Part shown: one piece after another, positions 9,558 to 19,343 of the stretch
Layout: every line of letters starts with the position of its first letter
Position numbering within the stretch: the first letter of the stretch is position 1
From: Isotricha intestinalis
Lineage: Eukaryota > Ciliophora > Litostomatea > Vestibuliferida > Isotrichidae
NCBI GenBank assembly: GCA_023807065.1
Contig: JAJJLU010000610.1
Coordinates: 1 to 27,392 of the forward strand
Reading direction: 5' to 3'
Length of the DNA: 27,392 bases
Program-made: the position numbers and the translations under genes
The notes under the pieces: generated by a model
Told to the model about the DNA's origin: nothing
The model's input: the letters and a program-made list of their open reading frames with translations, nothing else
Database searches by the model: none

Positions 9558-10067
9558 TTTTTTAAGTAAATTTTTTGAAAAAAATTTTATTTGTATGTTT
9601 TTACATAATTTAAATATAAATTTTTTTTTTCTTTTTTTATTCTAAATATTAATGAATATTTAAATGAGTCAGAAATTTTATCCAAAAATAAATTAATAGA
9701 ATTTTAATTTATAATTTAAACAGTTTTATTATTGATAATGTTAATAATTAATTTTAAATATTTCAAGATATTTTTAAATTTTTTTGATTTGTTGGAAAAT
9801 ATAAGATTAAATTTTTTAAACTTTCAATTATTTTTTTAAAAAAAAATATAAAAACACTTAAAATAAATTCAAATATGGAAAAAATTTCAAAAAAATAAAA
9901 TAAAACAGAAAATAAAACATTAAATATAATAAAAAAATAAAATAGAAAAGATAATTAAATTTAAACCAAAAAATAAAAAATAAAAACTTTAAATAAAATA
10001 ATAAAAATTGTCTAATATCAAGATAATATATAATACCATAATTGTCCTAAAAATATAAAAAAATAAA
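9558..10067. promoter_or_regulatory. Divergent intergenic region
   Basis: 510 bases between the divergent starts of the RING-MORN and PHD genes, so it must hold both promoters. Toward the PHD gene the plus strand is A-rich with AAATAAAATA-like tracts. I see no specific paired element of the kind found between the histone genes, and no RNA gene. Confidence 0.45.
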
Positions 10068-11435
10068 ATGCCAATCAAAAATAAATTTAAAATAGAAGAA
10101 ACAGAATCAGAAAAAAAATATTTAAACAAAAAAACAAAGAGAACAATATATAAATCAAATTTAAAAAATTTAGGAAATAGATGTTCAATATGTTTAGAAT
10201 ATGATAAATATTCAGAACAAAAAAGTATTAAATGTAATAAATGTAATAGTTATTTTCATTTAAAATGTTATAATTTATATTTTTCAGAAAATAATTTTAA
10301 AAACGAAATTTTATGTGAAAATTGTAAAAAGAATAAAAATGGAAAAAATGAATATAAATGTATTTTATGTGGAGATGAAAAAGGAATAATGAAAAATATA
10401 GAAAATAATATTTATGCTCATATTTTTTGTATAAGATATTTTAAAGAATTAAATAATACAAAAATAGAAAATTTTAGAATTTGGAGATTTAATTCAAAAT
10501 GTAAAATATGTAAATCAATAATAAAAAATATTCCAGTTATTAAATGTAATAATACTAAATGTAAAAATTATTATCATATTAAATGTGCTATTCAAATGAA
10601 TTTAATATTCAGTTTATCTTATCAAGAAGAATTTTTTAAAATTAAATATAATGAATTATTACCTTTTTATTGTAATAATCATAATATTCATTTAATTAAA
10701 GATTATCAAAATTTTATTGATCAAATTGATTCTGTTATGCTTGAAGATAATATTAATGAAAATAGTAAATCACAAAAAACTAATGAGAACTTTTTTCATA
10801 ATGAAAATGTTAATTGTTCTAGAAATGAAAATTTAAATAATAAAGAAATTAAAAAATATGATAATGAAATTTTGGAAAAAAATTTAAGTAAATTTCTAGA
10901 AATTAATCCTATTATTTATGATATTCAAAATAAAATGAAATTTAACAATTCAGAAATTAATTTAAAAAAAAATGAAGATTGTAATAAAACGGAAATTTAT
11001 AATATTAAAATTGATAAGGAAGAAGAAGAAAAAAAAGATAATTTTAATATAAAAAATAAAAGTATTGAAAATAAAAATGAACTTAAAATAATATCTTTTA
11101 GTGGTAATATTAATGTTGTTAAAAAAAATGAAGAAAAACAAGAAGAAGGAAAATCAAAAGAAATAAATAATGAAATTATTTTAAAGGAAAATGAAGAAAA
11201 TAAATTAAATAAAATTAAAGAAGAATTTAAAGAAAATGATTTTGAAAAAAAAGATAATAGTAAAAATAATAAAGAAAATAATTTTGATTATAAATGGACA
11301 ATTAATTTAGGATTAGAAAAATTTTCATCTCCTATTAATACTCCAAATAAAAATATTGATATTTTTCAATTATATAATCAAATAAATAAAAATAGAATTT
11401 TTCCTGTTTATATTTTTAATAGAAATGGATATTAA
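10068..11435 (+). CDS. PHD finger plus extended PHD (PZP-like) chromatin reader
   Basis: 455 residues. First PHD finger: Cys39, Cys42, Cys56, Cys59, His64, Cys67, Cys83, Cys86. This is followed at once by a zinc knuckle (Cys98, Cys101, His118, Cys121) and a second finger (Cys145, Cys148, Cys160, Cys165, His170, Cys173, Cys202, His205). The order PHD, knuckle, extended PHD is the PZP module of BRPF, JADE and AF10 proteins, which binds the unmodified H3 tail and nucleosomal DNA. Residues from about 220 to 400 are low-complexity Lys/Glu/Asn and probably disordered; the last 50 residues are more ordered in composition. No bromodomain, PWWP or enzymatic domain follows, so the protein may be a targeting subunit. 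Zinc ligands are seen directly; binding to H3 is inferred from the family. Confidence 0.88.
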   Translation: MPIKNKFKIEETESEKKYLNKKTKRTIYKSNLKNLGNRCSICLEYDKYSEQKSIKCNKCNSYFHLKCYNLYFSENNFKNEILCENCKKNKNGKNEYKCILCGDEKGIMKNIENNIYAHIFCIRYFKELNNTKIENFRIWRFNSKCKICKSIIKNIPVIKCNNTKCKNYYHIKCAIQMNLIFSLSYQEEFFKIKYNELLPFYCNNHNIHLIKDYQNFIDQIDSVMLEDNINENSKSQKTNENFFHNENVNCSRNENLNNKEIKKYDNEILEKNLSKFLEINPIIYDIQNKMKFNNSEINLKKNEDCNKTEIYNIKIDKEEEEKKDNFNIKNKSIENKNELKIISFSGNINVVKKNEEKQEEGKSKEINNEIILKENEENKLNKIKEEFKENDFEKKDNSKNNKENNFDYKWTINLGLEKFSSPINTPNKNIDIFQLYNQINKNRIFPVYIFNRNGY

Positions 11436-11650
11436 GATAAAAGATTATTTTCCAAAGAAAATATATTATATATAATATTAAATTTTATATATTAACATTT
11501 TTTATAAATTTTAAATTTAGATTTTTTAAATTTTTTATTTTTTTGATTATCATTTAATTTTTAAATGGAAACTGGATAATTATTTATTTTTATACTTTCA
11601 AAAAAAAATATTTAAATATTTATCCTAAAGTATGTCCTTTATAAAAATAA

Positions 11651-13432
11651 ATGGGAAATTATTCAAATAAAAAAGAAGAATCTATTGAAGAATATAATAA
11701 GAGTCTTAGAAAATCTTATTTCACATTAAATGAAATTAAACAATATGAAGAAGAAATTAAAGATATGACTTATTTAGATAAAAAAGAATTATTCAAAAAA
11801 AAAATAAATAGTTTAGAATTTTCAAAAGATAAATATAAAGATTATATAGAAATATTAAAATTATTAATATTAGATAACACAAATAAAGAAATATTAGAAA
11901 AATATATTATTTTTATAAAAGAAAATAATGAATTATTTAAAAAAGATAATTTGAAAGATATGCCTAATTATGAAAATGAAATTGAATGTTATAAAATATG
12001 TTTTAGTGTTGAAGAATGTGAAAAATATTTTGGAAAAGGAATTAAAAATAAATCAGAAAAAGAAAATTTGAAAAATTTTTTAAAATTTATAATTTCGAAA
12101 AAAGATGATGAATTATATAATGAATTAAATAAAATGAAATTAAAAATATCTAAATTCAATCAACCAATTAATTTTGAAAACAAAGAATTATTTTATTATA
12201 AAAATTATGTTCTTATATTATATTTATTTTGCCCAATTGAAAAAAATAAAGAATATAATATTTTAGTGAAAACCAGAAAAGAAATAATTAAATATATTTT
12301 AGATAATAATTTATTAGATCATGAAGATATAAATAAAGATGAAGAATCTTTCAATTATTTTATTATTTCTTTAATAAATTCATATGATTGTGATACATTT
12401 AAAAAAAATATATTAAAATTAAAAATGTATTCCACAAAAGAATATGAAGAAATAATCTATAATAATAAAAATATTTTTTTAGAATATGATAAAGATAAAA
12501 AAGAAGTTTCAATAAGTAATTCATATTTAACATTTTCAGATAACAAAAATTTAAAATCAATAATAAATACAGAACAAATTACTTATGATATAATTTTATC
12601 ACATAATTTTATTGATTTAGAAGATATTTATAATTTTAATTATGCGAAAAATTACAATTTTTTTCTTCAAAATAAAGAATATTTAAACAATTTTTTATTA
12701 GAAGTTTTTAATTCAAAAGTATTTGAAGACATTCACTATGAATTATATAATAATGAATATTATAAATCAAAGAAAAATATATTTAAAAATAAAAAAGTAA
12801 TAGAAGATATATTAAATAATCATATTTTTTTTTATCCTTTTGATATAGAAGTTTCAGGATATACAGATAAATTATCTTTAAATATATTTTTTCCTATTTA
12901 TAAATATCAAAATACAAATGTAAAAAATGCTGAAATTAAACAAAATTTTAAATATTATTTCGAAGTATTAAAATTAGGAAGATGTATTGATATATTATAT
13001 CATGAAATAAATCATTGTATTCAAATAATTTATAATTTTAATAATAATGGGTTTTCAAGTATTTATACGCCAATAAGAAAAAATTTATCAAAAAAAAGAG
13101 AAGGAGGAAACCATATTGAAATGCTATTATTTGGAAGAACAATTGAGAAATTAACATTAAGTGAAGCAATATATATTTTAAATCAAAAAAATTATGATAA
13201 AACATTAGAACAATTTAAAGAAGGATTTCTTAAATTAAAAAATTTAGAAAATATGGATGATTTAGAAGCAAATGGTGTATTTAAAGATATTATTTCTAAA
13301 ATTACAATAAAAGAATCAAAATATGGTTATTATAATGATTTAAAATCATTAGTAATAGAAAAAACATTCTCTGATGAACCTATTTTTATACAAATTACAA
13401 AAACTAATAGATGTACTCTTGGTGGATTTTAA
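11651..13432 (+). CDS. HExxH zinc metalloprotease-like protein
   Basis: 593 residues. The sequence LYHEINHCIQ places His451, Glu452 and His455 as an HExxH zinc-protease motif. A candidate third ligand is Glu490 in GGNHIEMLLFG, 35 residues downstream, the spacing style of gluzincins. The motif lies in the C-terminal third; the N-terminal two thirds are helical and unrecognised. The protein begins MGNYSNKK, which fits the loose N-myristoylation pattern, so membrane attachment is possible. There is no signal peptide. I do not know a named family with this exact arrangement. Motif and spacing are seen; proteolytic activity is inferred and could be absent. The gene points toward the convergent coiled-coil gene, 180 bases away. 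Confidence 0.8.
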   Translation: MGNYSNKKEESIEEYNKSLRKSYFTLNEIKQYEEEIKDMTYLDKKELFKKKINSLEFSKDKYKDYIEILKLLILDNTNKEILEKYIIFIKENNELFKKDNLKDMPNYENEIECYKICFSVEECEKYFGKGIKNKSEKENLKNFLKFIISKKDDELYNELNKMKLKISKFNQPINFENKELFYYKNYVLILYLFCPIEKNKEYNILVKTRKEIIKYILDNNLLDHEDINKDEESFNYFIISLINSYDCDTFKKNILKLKMYSTKEYEEIIYNNKNIFLEYDKDKKEVSISNSYLTFSDNKNLKSIINTEQITYDIILSHNFIDLEDIYNFNYAKNYNFFLQNKEYLNNFLLEVFNSKVFEDIHYELYNNEYYKSKKNIFKNKKVIEDILNNHIFFYPFDIEVSGYTDKLSLNIFFPIYKYQNTNVKNAEIKQNFKYYFEVLKLGRCIDILYHEINHCIQIIYNFNNNGFSSIYTPIRKNLSKKREGGNHIEMLLFGRTIEKLTLSEAIYILNQKNYDKTLEQFKEGFLKLKNLENMDDLEANGVFKDIISKITIKESKYGYYNDLKSLVIEKTFSDEPIFIQITKTNRCTLGGF

Positions 13433-13480
13433 TATATTATAATTGATATAAATAATTTATTAAAATATAAATAAATGTAA

Positions 13481-13553
13481 ATTCACAAAATCATTTATTT
13501 TTTATCTAATAATGATCATTATTTATCTAGTTATTATATTTTTCTTTGTGAAT
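13481..13553. repeat. Nested inverted repeats between convergent genes
   Basis: ATTCACAAA (13481-13489) and TTTGTGAAT (13545-13553) are perfect 9-base inverted copies. Almost concentric with them is a perfect 16-base palindrome, AATAATGATCATTATT, at 13508-13523. The element lies in the 180-base gap between two genes whose 3' ends face each other. A two-way 3'-end or polyadenylation signal, or a protein-binding dyad, are both possible. Confidence 0.55.
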
Positions 13554-13612
13554 AATATTATATATATTAAAAAAATTTTTAATATTTCATATATTAAAAA
13601 AAAAATTAATAT

Positions 13613-15931
13613 TTAATCACTTTCATATAACTCTTTAATTCTACTAATATTTAATAAATCATCATCTTCATTGATTTCTTTTTCTAATTTGAAATAATCA
13701 TATATTTCATTTTGTTCATTTTCTCCAATTCCAATTCCATTATCTTTAAAAATTTCATAAAAATCATTTTTTTTAATTCCTTGAATTTCACTATTTCCAG
13801 AATAAACATTTATAATTTTATCAAAAATAACATCATTTAAATCTTGATTTTTTTCATTTAAAGAAATTTTCAATTGTTTAAATAAATTTATAATAATTTC
13901 ATTATTTTCACTTAGATCATTATTAATAATTGTTTCAATAATAGAATAATTTAAATCAAGCATAGAATAATTTTCAGGAACAGAAATTTTCATTTTATAT
14001 ATTAAAAATTCCATTAAATCATCATTTAACTCAACTCCTAATTTATCAGTAATTTTTTTAAAATTTAATATACTAATAATATTATCATTATTAATATCTT
14101 TTTCTTTTAATTCTTTAATTAATTCAGGATATTTTTCTAAAGAACTTTTAATTTTAAGCAAAAATTCATTTTCATTAATTTGAGAATAATCAATTATATT
14201 ATCAAAAATAATATATAAATGTTCAAAAAATTTATCAATATCATCTTCAATTCCATCAATTATTTTTCCTAAGTAATTATATATAATAATAATATCATCA
14301 TTATTTTTTATTTTCATATTATTTATTATTAATTCTGCAAATGGTTTTATAAAATCATCTCTTGAAATTTCATTATCTGTTTTTGTATTTTCTTCAAAAG
14401 TTTTATATATTTGATTAACTTCTTCAAATAAATTTTCTTTTTTAACATTATTTGCTTCTAAATTTTTTAATATTATAAAATCTAAAGATTTAAATAATTC
14501 TTCTTCTTCATTTTCTTTATTTTCACTAGTATTTTTCATTTGAATAATATCATTTAAATTATCAACATATTTAATATCTGAATTTGTATTTTGTATATTA
14601 TTATTATTTGAAGTTTGTTGATTATTAATATTATTTGTTGAATAATAATTAGTATTATTTTCAATAGAATTTATATTATTATTATTTGTTGTGTTTGGAT
14701 TTGAAAATGATCTTATTAAATTTGGAGATGAATTATTTATTACTCCATTATTATATCCTCCTTCTTCTAATATTTGATTTATTTCACAATTATTTTCTTT
14801 TAGAAAGTCTTCATATATTTTATTTTTTATTTGAGAATCTTTTAATAAATTTTTTAATAATAATATTTTATTATCTTCTTTCTTTTCATAAGGTCTTATA
14901 TCTTTTATTAAATTATAATCCATTGATTTTAATACATGTAAATTTTCTTTTTCTAAATTTTGAGAATTTAATTGATATTTATTTAATTGTTGTATTTCTT
15001 TACATTTTTGTTCATATAATCTTTTATATTCTATTATTTGCTTTTGTAATTCTATTATTTTTTGTACATTATCTTTTTGTTGAACTAATATATTTTCTCT
15101 ATCTTTTTTTTCTAATAAATATTTTTCATTATTTATTTTTAATTTATTATTTACTATTTTTAATTTTCTTTTTTCCTTTTCTTTTTTTTCTAAATTATTA
15201 TTCACTCTTAAAATTTCTTGTTTTAATTGCTTATTACTTATATTTAATTCATCACAATTTTTTTGTAATGAATTAATTAATAAATTTTGTTGAAAAAATT
15301 TATTTTTAAACATTTGTAAATTATTCATTTTTTGATTTGAAGATTGAATTTGTTCTTGACTATTTAAATATAAATTTTTCATTTTTTCTAATTCACTTTT
15401 TAAAACATCACATTCAATTTGAATTTCTTTAATTTTAGTAATTTTAATATTTGCTTTTAAAATTTCATTTTCTTCACATTTTTTTTTATAAAGTTTTTTC
15501 ATTTCAAAATATTTTTCTTTACATAAAGTTAAAAGAGTAGATTCTTTTCCTTTTTCTAAATTATTTAAATTAACTTTATCAATATCATTATCTTTAATAA
15601 AATCATTAATAATTTTATTTTTTTTTTTTATTTCCATTTCTTTTTGAATAATATTACTTTTAGATTCATCTAATTCTTTTTTTAATTTATTTATTAAAAT
15701 TTTCAAATGAACTGTATTTTCATATAATTCTTCTTTTTCAATTGATTTTCCCATTCCTTTTGATAATTTTGGATTATTTGGCATTGAATATATTATCACA
15801 TGTGAATTTTTCATTATTTGATTTTGACTTATAAAAGGATATTTATATTTAACTGATGATGGTCTTGATTTATTTTTTACAAATATATCTTTTGTTGTGT
15901 TTATTGATATTGCTGATTTTGGACGAATCAT
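13613..15931 (-). CDS. Coiled-coil protein with C-terminal EF-hands
   Basis: 772 residues from ATG at 15931. The N-terminus carries RPKSA and RPSS motifs, then a long coiled coil from about 65 to 345 rich in Lys, Glu, Leu and Gln. An Asn-rich low-complexity linker runs from about 395 to 470. The C-terminal 270 residues are built like a calmodulin-type helical EF-hand array; the clearest loop is DINNDNIISILN near residue 611, and others are degenerate. Coiled coil plus EF-hand proteins with RPxSA-type N-termini are frequent among axonemal and basal-body proteins of ciliates and flagellates, so a ciliary or cortical calcium-responsive structural role is plausible but inferred. I cannot assign an orthologue. 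Confidence 0.82.
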   Translation of the reverse strand: MIRPKSAISINTTKDIFVKNKSRPSSVKYKYPFISQNQIMKNSHVIIYSMPNNPKLSKGMGKSIEKEELYENTVHLKILINKLKKELDESKSNIIQKEMEIKKKNKIINDFIKDNDIDKVNLNNLEKGKESTLLTLCKEKYFEMKKLYKKKCEENEILKANIKITKIKEIQIECDVLKSELEKMKNLYLNSQEQIQSSNQKMNNLQMFKNKFFQQNLLINSLQKNCDELNISNKQLKQEILRVNNNLEKKEKEKRKLKIVNNKLKINNEKYLLEKKDRENILVQQKDNVQKIIELQKQIIEYKRLYEQKCKEIQQLNKYQLNSQNLEKENLHVLKSMDYNLIKDIRPYEKKEDNKILLLKNLLKDSQIKNKIYEDFLKENNCEINQILEEGGYNNGVINNSSPNLIRSFSNPNTTNNNNINSIENNTNYYSTNNINNQQTSNNNNIQNTNSDIKYVDNLNDIIQMKNTSENKENEEEELFKSLDFIILKNLEANNVKKENLFEEVNQIYKTFEENTKTDNEISRDDFIKPFAELIINNMKIKNNDDIIIIYNYLGKIIDGIEDDIDKFFEHLYIIFDNIIDYSQINENEFLLKIKSSLEKYPELIKELKEKDINNDNIISILNFKKITDKLGVELNDDLMEFLIYKMKISVPENYSMLDLNYSIIETIINNDLSENNEIIINLFKQLKISLNEKNQDLNDVIFDKIINVYSGNSEIQGIKKNDFYEIFKDNGIGIGENEQNEIYDYFKLEKEINEDDDLLNISRIKELYESD

Positions 15932-16098
15932 TTAGGTTAAATTTTTTATTTATTAAATTAAATTTTTTTTATTTTATGAATTTTTATTTTAAAATTATTT
16001 GTAATTTTAAAATTAAATATTAAAAACTACTTTACTCTAAAACTCCAAAAATATATAAAATTGTCAAAAAAAAAATTAAATCAAATTATCAAAGAAAT

Positions 16099-17007
16099 TT
16101 ATAACAACTTCCTATTTTTCTTTTTCATAAATTGATTAATTTCATCATATAGAACAAGAACAAGACTTGAACTTAAAGACCTGAAAATATTAGCTTTCAA
16201 ACCTTTATAAAAACCTTTATATCCATTTTCCTTATAAATAAATTTAGCACAATCAAAAGCAGATTTAAATTTTTTATCATTATCACTTTTTCCACTTTCA
16301 ACCATTAATCTTCTTCTGACAGTATCAATAGGATAAGAAATATTTTCACTGATAATAGAAACACTTTGAGCAATGAGAAATTTTTGAATTAATGAAGAAT
16401 TTTCATGTAATAAGAATTTTTTTCCAAAATCATATAAACCAAAATAAAAACTTCGATAAATAATAATGCCAAAAATAGAAACACCAAATCCACGATAAAT
16501 ACCTTTAATTCCTTCTTTTTGAATAATTGTTTTTAAACAATGAAAAATCCCATTAAATTGTTTATGAACATCAATTCCTAATCTTGTTCTAGTGAAATCT
16601 AAAGGATAAACACATAATAAACCAATTGCTCCTGTTAATCCACCACAAGTTAATTTTCTAATTAGGAATTCATAAGGATTCTTTTTTATTAAATCTGGAT
16701 TTTTTATAAATTTATAATTTATTATATTATCTATTTGCTCTTTTACTGAAAAATTTATTGCTTGTAATGGGAAATAACGTAATAAATTACTTAAGTTTCC
16801 TCTCCATAAAGTTAAAATTCCTTTTTCATTGATTATTTTTTTTAAAGAAGATAGTATTCCTCTTTTTGTTAACTTGTCATGAGATTCTGTTTGTTTAATT
16901 AATTTTACTACTTCTAATGGTGCTGTTATTGTCTTTGCTATTGAACCTGATATTCCTCCTGAAAGAAAATCTATTATTATTGTGTCTAAATTATTTGATT
17001 TTAACAT
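16099..17007 (-). CDS. ADP/ATP carrier, mitochondrial carrier family
   Basis: 302 residues, the usual size for the family, in three repeats. Carrier motifs are PLEVVK at Pro30, PLDFTR at Pro135 and PIDTVR at Pro226. The match to ADP/ATP carriers is specific: WRGNLSNLLRYFPLQAINF and VYPLDFTRTRL are close to the animal and fungal sequences. The nucleotide-carrier signature RRRMMM appears as RRRLMV at 231-236. There is no N-terminal presequence, as is normal. It would exchange ADP and ATP across the inner membrane of a mitochondrion or hydrogenosome. The RRRMMM signature is otherwise highly conserved in true ADP/ATP carriers, so the change to LMV could alter selectivity, or mark a related nucleotide carrier. 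The start codon is only 62 bases from that of the divergent kinase gene. Confidence 0.93.
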   Translation of the reverse strand: MLKSNNLDTIIIDFLSGGISGSIAKTITAPLEVVKLIKQTESHDKLTKRGILSSLKKIINEKGILTLWRGNLSNLLRYFPLQAINFSVKEQIDNIINYKFIKNPDLIKKNPYEFLIRKLTCGGLTGAIGLLCVYPLDFTRTRLGIDVHKQFNGIFHCLKTIIQKEGIKGIYRGFGVSIFGIIIYRSFYFGLYDFGKKFLLHENSSLIQKFLIAQSVSIISENISYPIDTVRRRLMVESGKSDNDKKFKSAFDCAKFIYKENGYKGFYKGLKANIFRSLSSSLVLVLYDEINQFMKKKNRKLL

Positions 17008-17069
17008 TTTTCGAGATAATTTTTTGATTTATTATAATTATAAAAAAAGATAATAAATTAATAAATAAA
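17008..17069. promoter_or_regulatory. 62-base bidirectional promoter
   Basis: The start codons of the carrier and kinase genes are separated by only 62 bases of almost pure A/T. Both promoters and both 5' untranslated regions must fit here or reach into the opposite gene. No paired element like that between the histone genes is visible. Confidence 0.55.
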
Positions 17070-19343
17070 ATGGGAAGTGATAATTCTAAAAAAGAACAAG
17101 AAACTAAAGATGAATATTTTTCTTTTAAAAGTATTCATAAATATATAGGAATTGAAGATCCAATTCTTTTCAAAAATTACCTTCACAATGTATTTATTGA
17201 TATATCATCTTTTGACGAAAAATTGAATAAAAAATATATAAATAAAATCGTATTTTACGACTATATGAAACTTCCAATTTTTATCTCAGAAAAATTATTT
17301 TGCTCTTTTGATTCTGATAATGATAATAAAATAGAAGAAAATGAATTTGTTTTAAATTTATATAAATTATATTGTGGAACTTTTTATGAAACTTCAGAAA
17401 TTATTTTTAAATTATTAGATTTTGATAAAGATGGAATTATTCAAAAAGATGATGTTATTATTACCTTATCTTTTTTACCTTTAAATCAAAGTGGAGAAAG
17501 TTTTGAAGAAAATCAAATTAAATCAAGAAAAGAAATTAACGAAATTATTAATTATACTTTTTCTAAATATGATAATGAATTAAATTTTGAAAAATTCGTT
17601 GATGCTGTTATTAATAAAAAAAGTGATGTTTATTTACAATTAATTTGTTTTCTTTATCAAATGAGAACTTTTACTGAAGAAAATTTAATTTTAATGAAAG
17701 ATAATAATTTTGATTATGAAGATGAATATAATAATTTGGGAAGAAAAATTATTGAAGAAAAAGATAATATTAAATTAAAAGTTCCAAATAGAAAAAGTAG
17801 TTTACAACCGGCTGAAGAATTTTTAAAAAGTAATTCTTTTAATTCAGATAAAGAAGATTTAATTAAGGAAAATAATAAGAAAAATAATCTTTATAATTCA
17901 GTTGATATGGTTAGATTAAGTAATGAAAATATATTATCAAATTCATTTGATAAAAATGATAAAGCTTCTTTGAAAGAATATATGTCTCATTCAAGGAAAA
18001 CTTATAATTCTCCTTCTAAATATTTATTAGAACAACAAAGAATAAGACCAATTTCAGGAAGGTTTAAATATAATAATAAAATATTAATTCCAATTAATGA
18101 AGAAAAAGAAAATGAAATTCATGATGATATTATAAGTAACAATAATACTAGTGTTGGTTCAGAAAATAATATTAATATCAATAATAATAATAATAATCAG
18201 AGTAATTATGAAAATTGGATTTTTAAAAAATCAAATGAAGATAATAAATTTAATAAATTTTATCTTGTTTTATATAATAAAGATATTTATTATTATAAAG
18301 ATGAAAATAAAAATAATTTAATAGGAATGCATCATTTAAGTGGCTGTTTAATAAAAGAACCATCTGAAGATGAAATAATAGAATTTGAAAATGTAAAATA
18401 TTATTCATTTTCAATTATATTTTATAACAAATCTAAAACAAGAATATATTATTCACCATCTTTAGAAATAATAAATATATTTTCTGAAAAATTAAAACAA
18501 GCAATAGGATACTTAAAATTTAATGATTATTATGAAATTAAAAATATGATAGGAAAGGGAAAATTTGGAATAGTACATTTAGGAATTCATAAGAAAACAA
18601 ATGAGAAAGTAGCCATAAAAATAATAAATAAATCATCATTAAAAACTCCAGATGATAAAGTATTAATTAGAAGTGAAATAGATATAATGAAATTATGTCA
18701 TCATCCAAATATAATAAGATTACTTGATCACTTTGAAAATTCAGAATATATATTTATAGTAATGGAATATATTTCAGGAGGAACATTAACACAATTTTTA
18801 AAGAAGAGATATTTTAATTTTTCAGAAAGTCAAGCTGCAAATATAATAAATCAAATAGGACAAGGATTAAAATATTTACATTCATATGGAATAGTTCATA
18901 GAGATTTAAAAACAGAAAATATTATGATGACTCAATTAAATGATAATGGAATAATAAAAATAATGGATTTTGGTTTAAGTAAAATTGTAGGTCCAAAAGA
19001 AGGTTTAATTGATGGTTATGGAACTTTAAATTATGTTGCACCTGAAGTTTTATTAAGAGAACCTTATAATAAAGAAATTGATATTTGGAGTTTAGGAATT
19101 ATTCTTTATTTATTTTTATGTGGTCATGTCCCTTTCTTTGGAAATAAACAAGATATTATTGCTAAGAAAATAGTTTATGATGATGTTGATTTTGATGAAG
19201 ATGAATGGGAAATGAGAAGTAGAAAAGTCATTGATTTAATTGAGAAATGCTTAGAAAAAGATCCTAAAAAAAGAATTGATATTGATCAATTTTTAATGCA
19301 TCCTTGGTTTAAGAAAAATCATAAACAAAAACTTTCTCTTTAG
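17070..19343 (+). CDS. EF-hand, PH and protein kinase protein, CDPK7-like
   Basis: 757 residues. MGSDNSKK fits the N-myristoylation consensus (Gly2, Ser6, Lys7-8). EF-hand loops lie at 81-92 (Asp81, 83, 85, Glu92) and 117-128 (Asp117, 119, 121, Gly122, Asp128). A Ser/Asn-rich linker follows, then a PH domain at about 378-478. The kinase domain covers about 489-749: glycine loop GKGKFG at 495-500, Lys517 in VAIK, His610-Arg-Asp612 in HRDLKTEN, Asp633-Phe-Gly, and an APE motif. All catalytic residues are present, and the sequence is of the CAMK type. EF-hands before, not after, the kinase together with a PH domain is the arrangement of apicomplexan CDPK7. It would phosphorylate Ser/Thr at membranes in response to calcium and phosphoinositides. 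Domains are seen; lipid and calcium control is inferred. It is the only complete gene here ending in TAG. Confidence 0.93.
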   Translation: MGSDNSKKEQETKDEYFSFKSIHKYIGIEDPILFKNYLHNVFIDISSFDEKLNKKYINKIVFYDYMKLPIFISEKLFCSFDSDNDNKIEENEFVLNLYKLYCGTFYETSEIIFKLLDFDKDGIIQKDDVIITLSFLPLNQSGESFEENQIKSRKEINEIINYTFSKYDNELNFEKFVDAVINKKSDVYLQLICFLYQMRTFTEENLILMKDNNFDYEDEYNNLGRKIIEEKDNIKLKVPNRKSSLQPAEEFLKSNSFNSDKEDLIKENNKKNNLYNSVDMVRLSNENILSNSFDKNDKASLKEYMSHSRKTYNSPSKYLLEQQRIRPISGRFKYNNKILIPINEEKENEIHDDIISNNNTSVGSENNININNNNNNQSNYENWIFKKSNEDNKFNKFYLVLYNKDIYYYKDENKNNLIGMHHLSGCLIKEPSEDEIIEFENVKYYSFSIIFYNKSKTRIYYSPSLEIINIFSEKLKQAIGYLKFNDYYEIKNMIGKGKFGIVHLGIHKKTNEKVAIKIINKSSLKTPDDKVLIRSEIDIMKLCHHPNIIRLLDHFENSEYIFIVMEYISGGTLTQFLKKRYFNFSESQAANIINQIGQGLKYLHSYGIVHRDLKTENIMMTQLNDNGIIKIMDFGLSKIVGPKEGLIDGYGTLNYVAPEVLLREPYNKEIDIWSLGIILYLFLCGHVPFFGNKQDIIAKKIVYDDVDFDEDEWEMRSRKVIDLIEKCLEKDPKKRIDIDQFLMHPWFKKNHKQKLSL

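Noticed and set aside
14686..15276. 196-codon plus-strand frame opposite the coiled-coil gene
   Set aside because: Leu/Tyr/Phe-rich shadow of a Lys/Asn-rich coding strand with no domain; the minus-strand gene explains the region.
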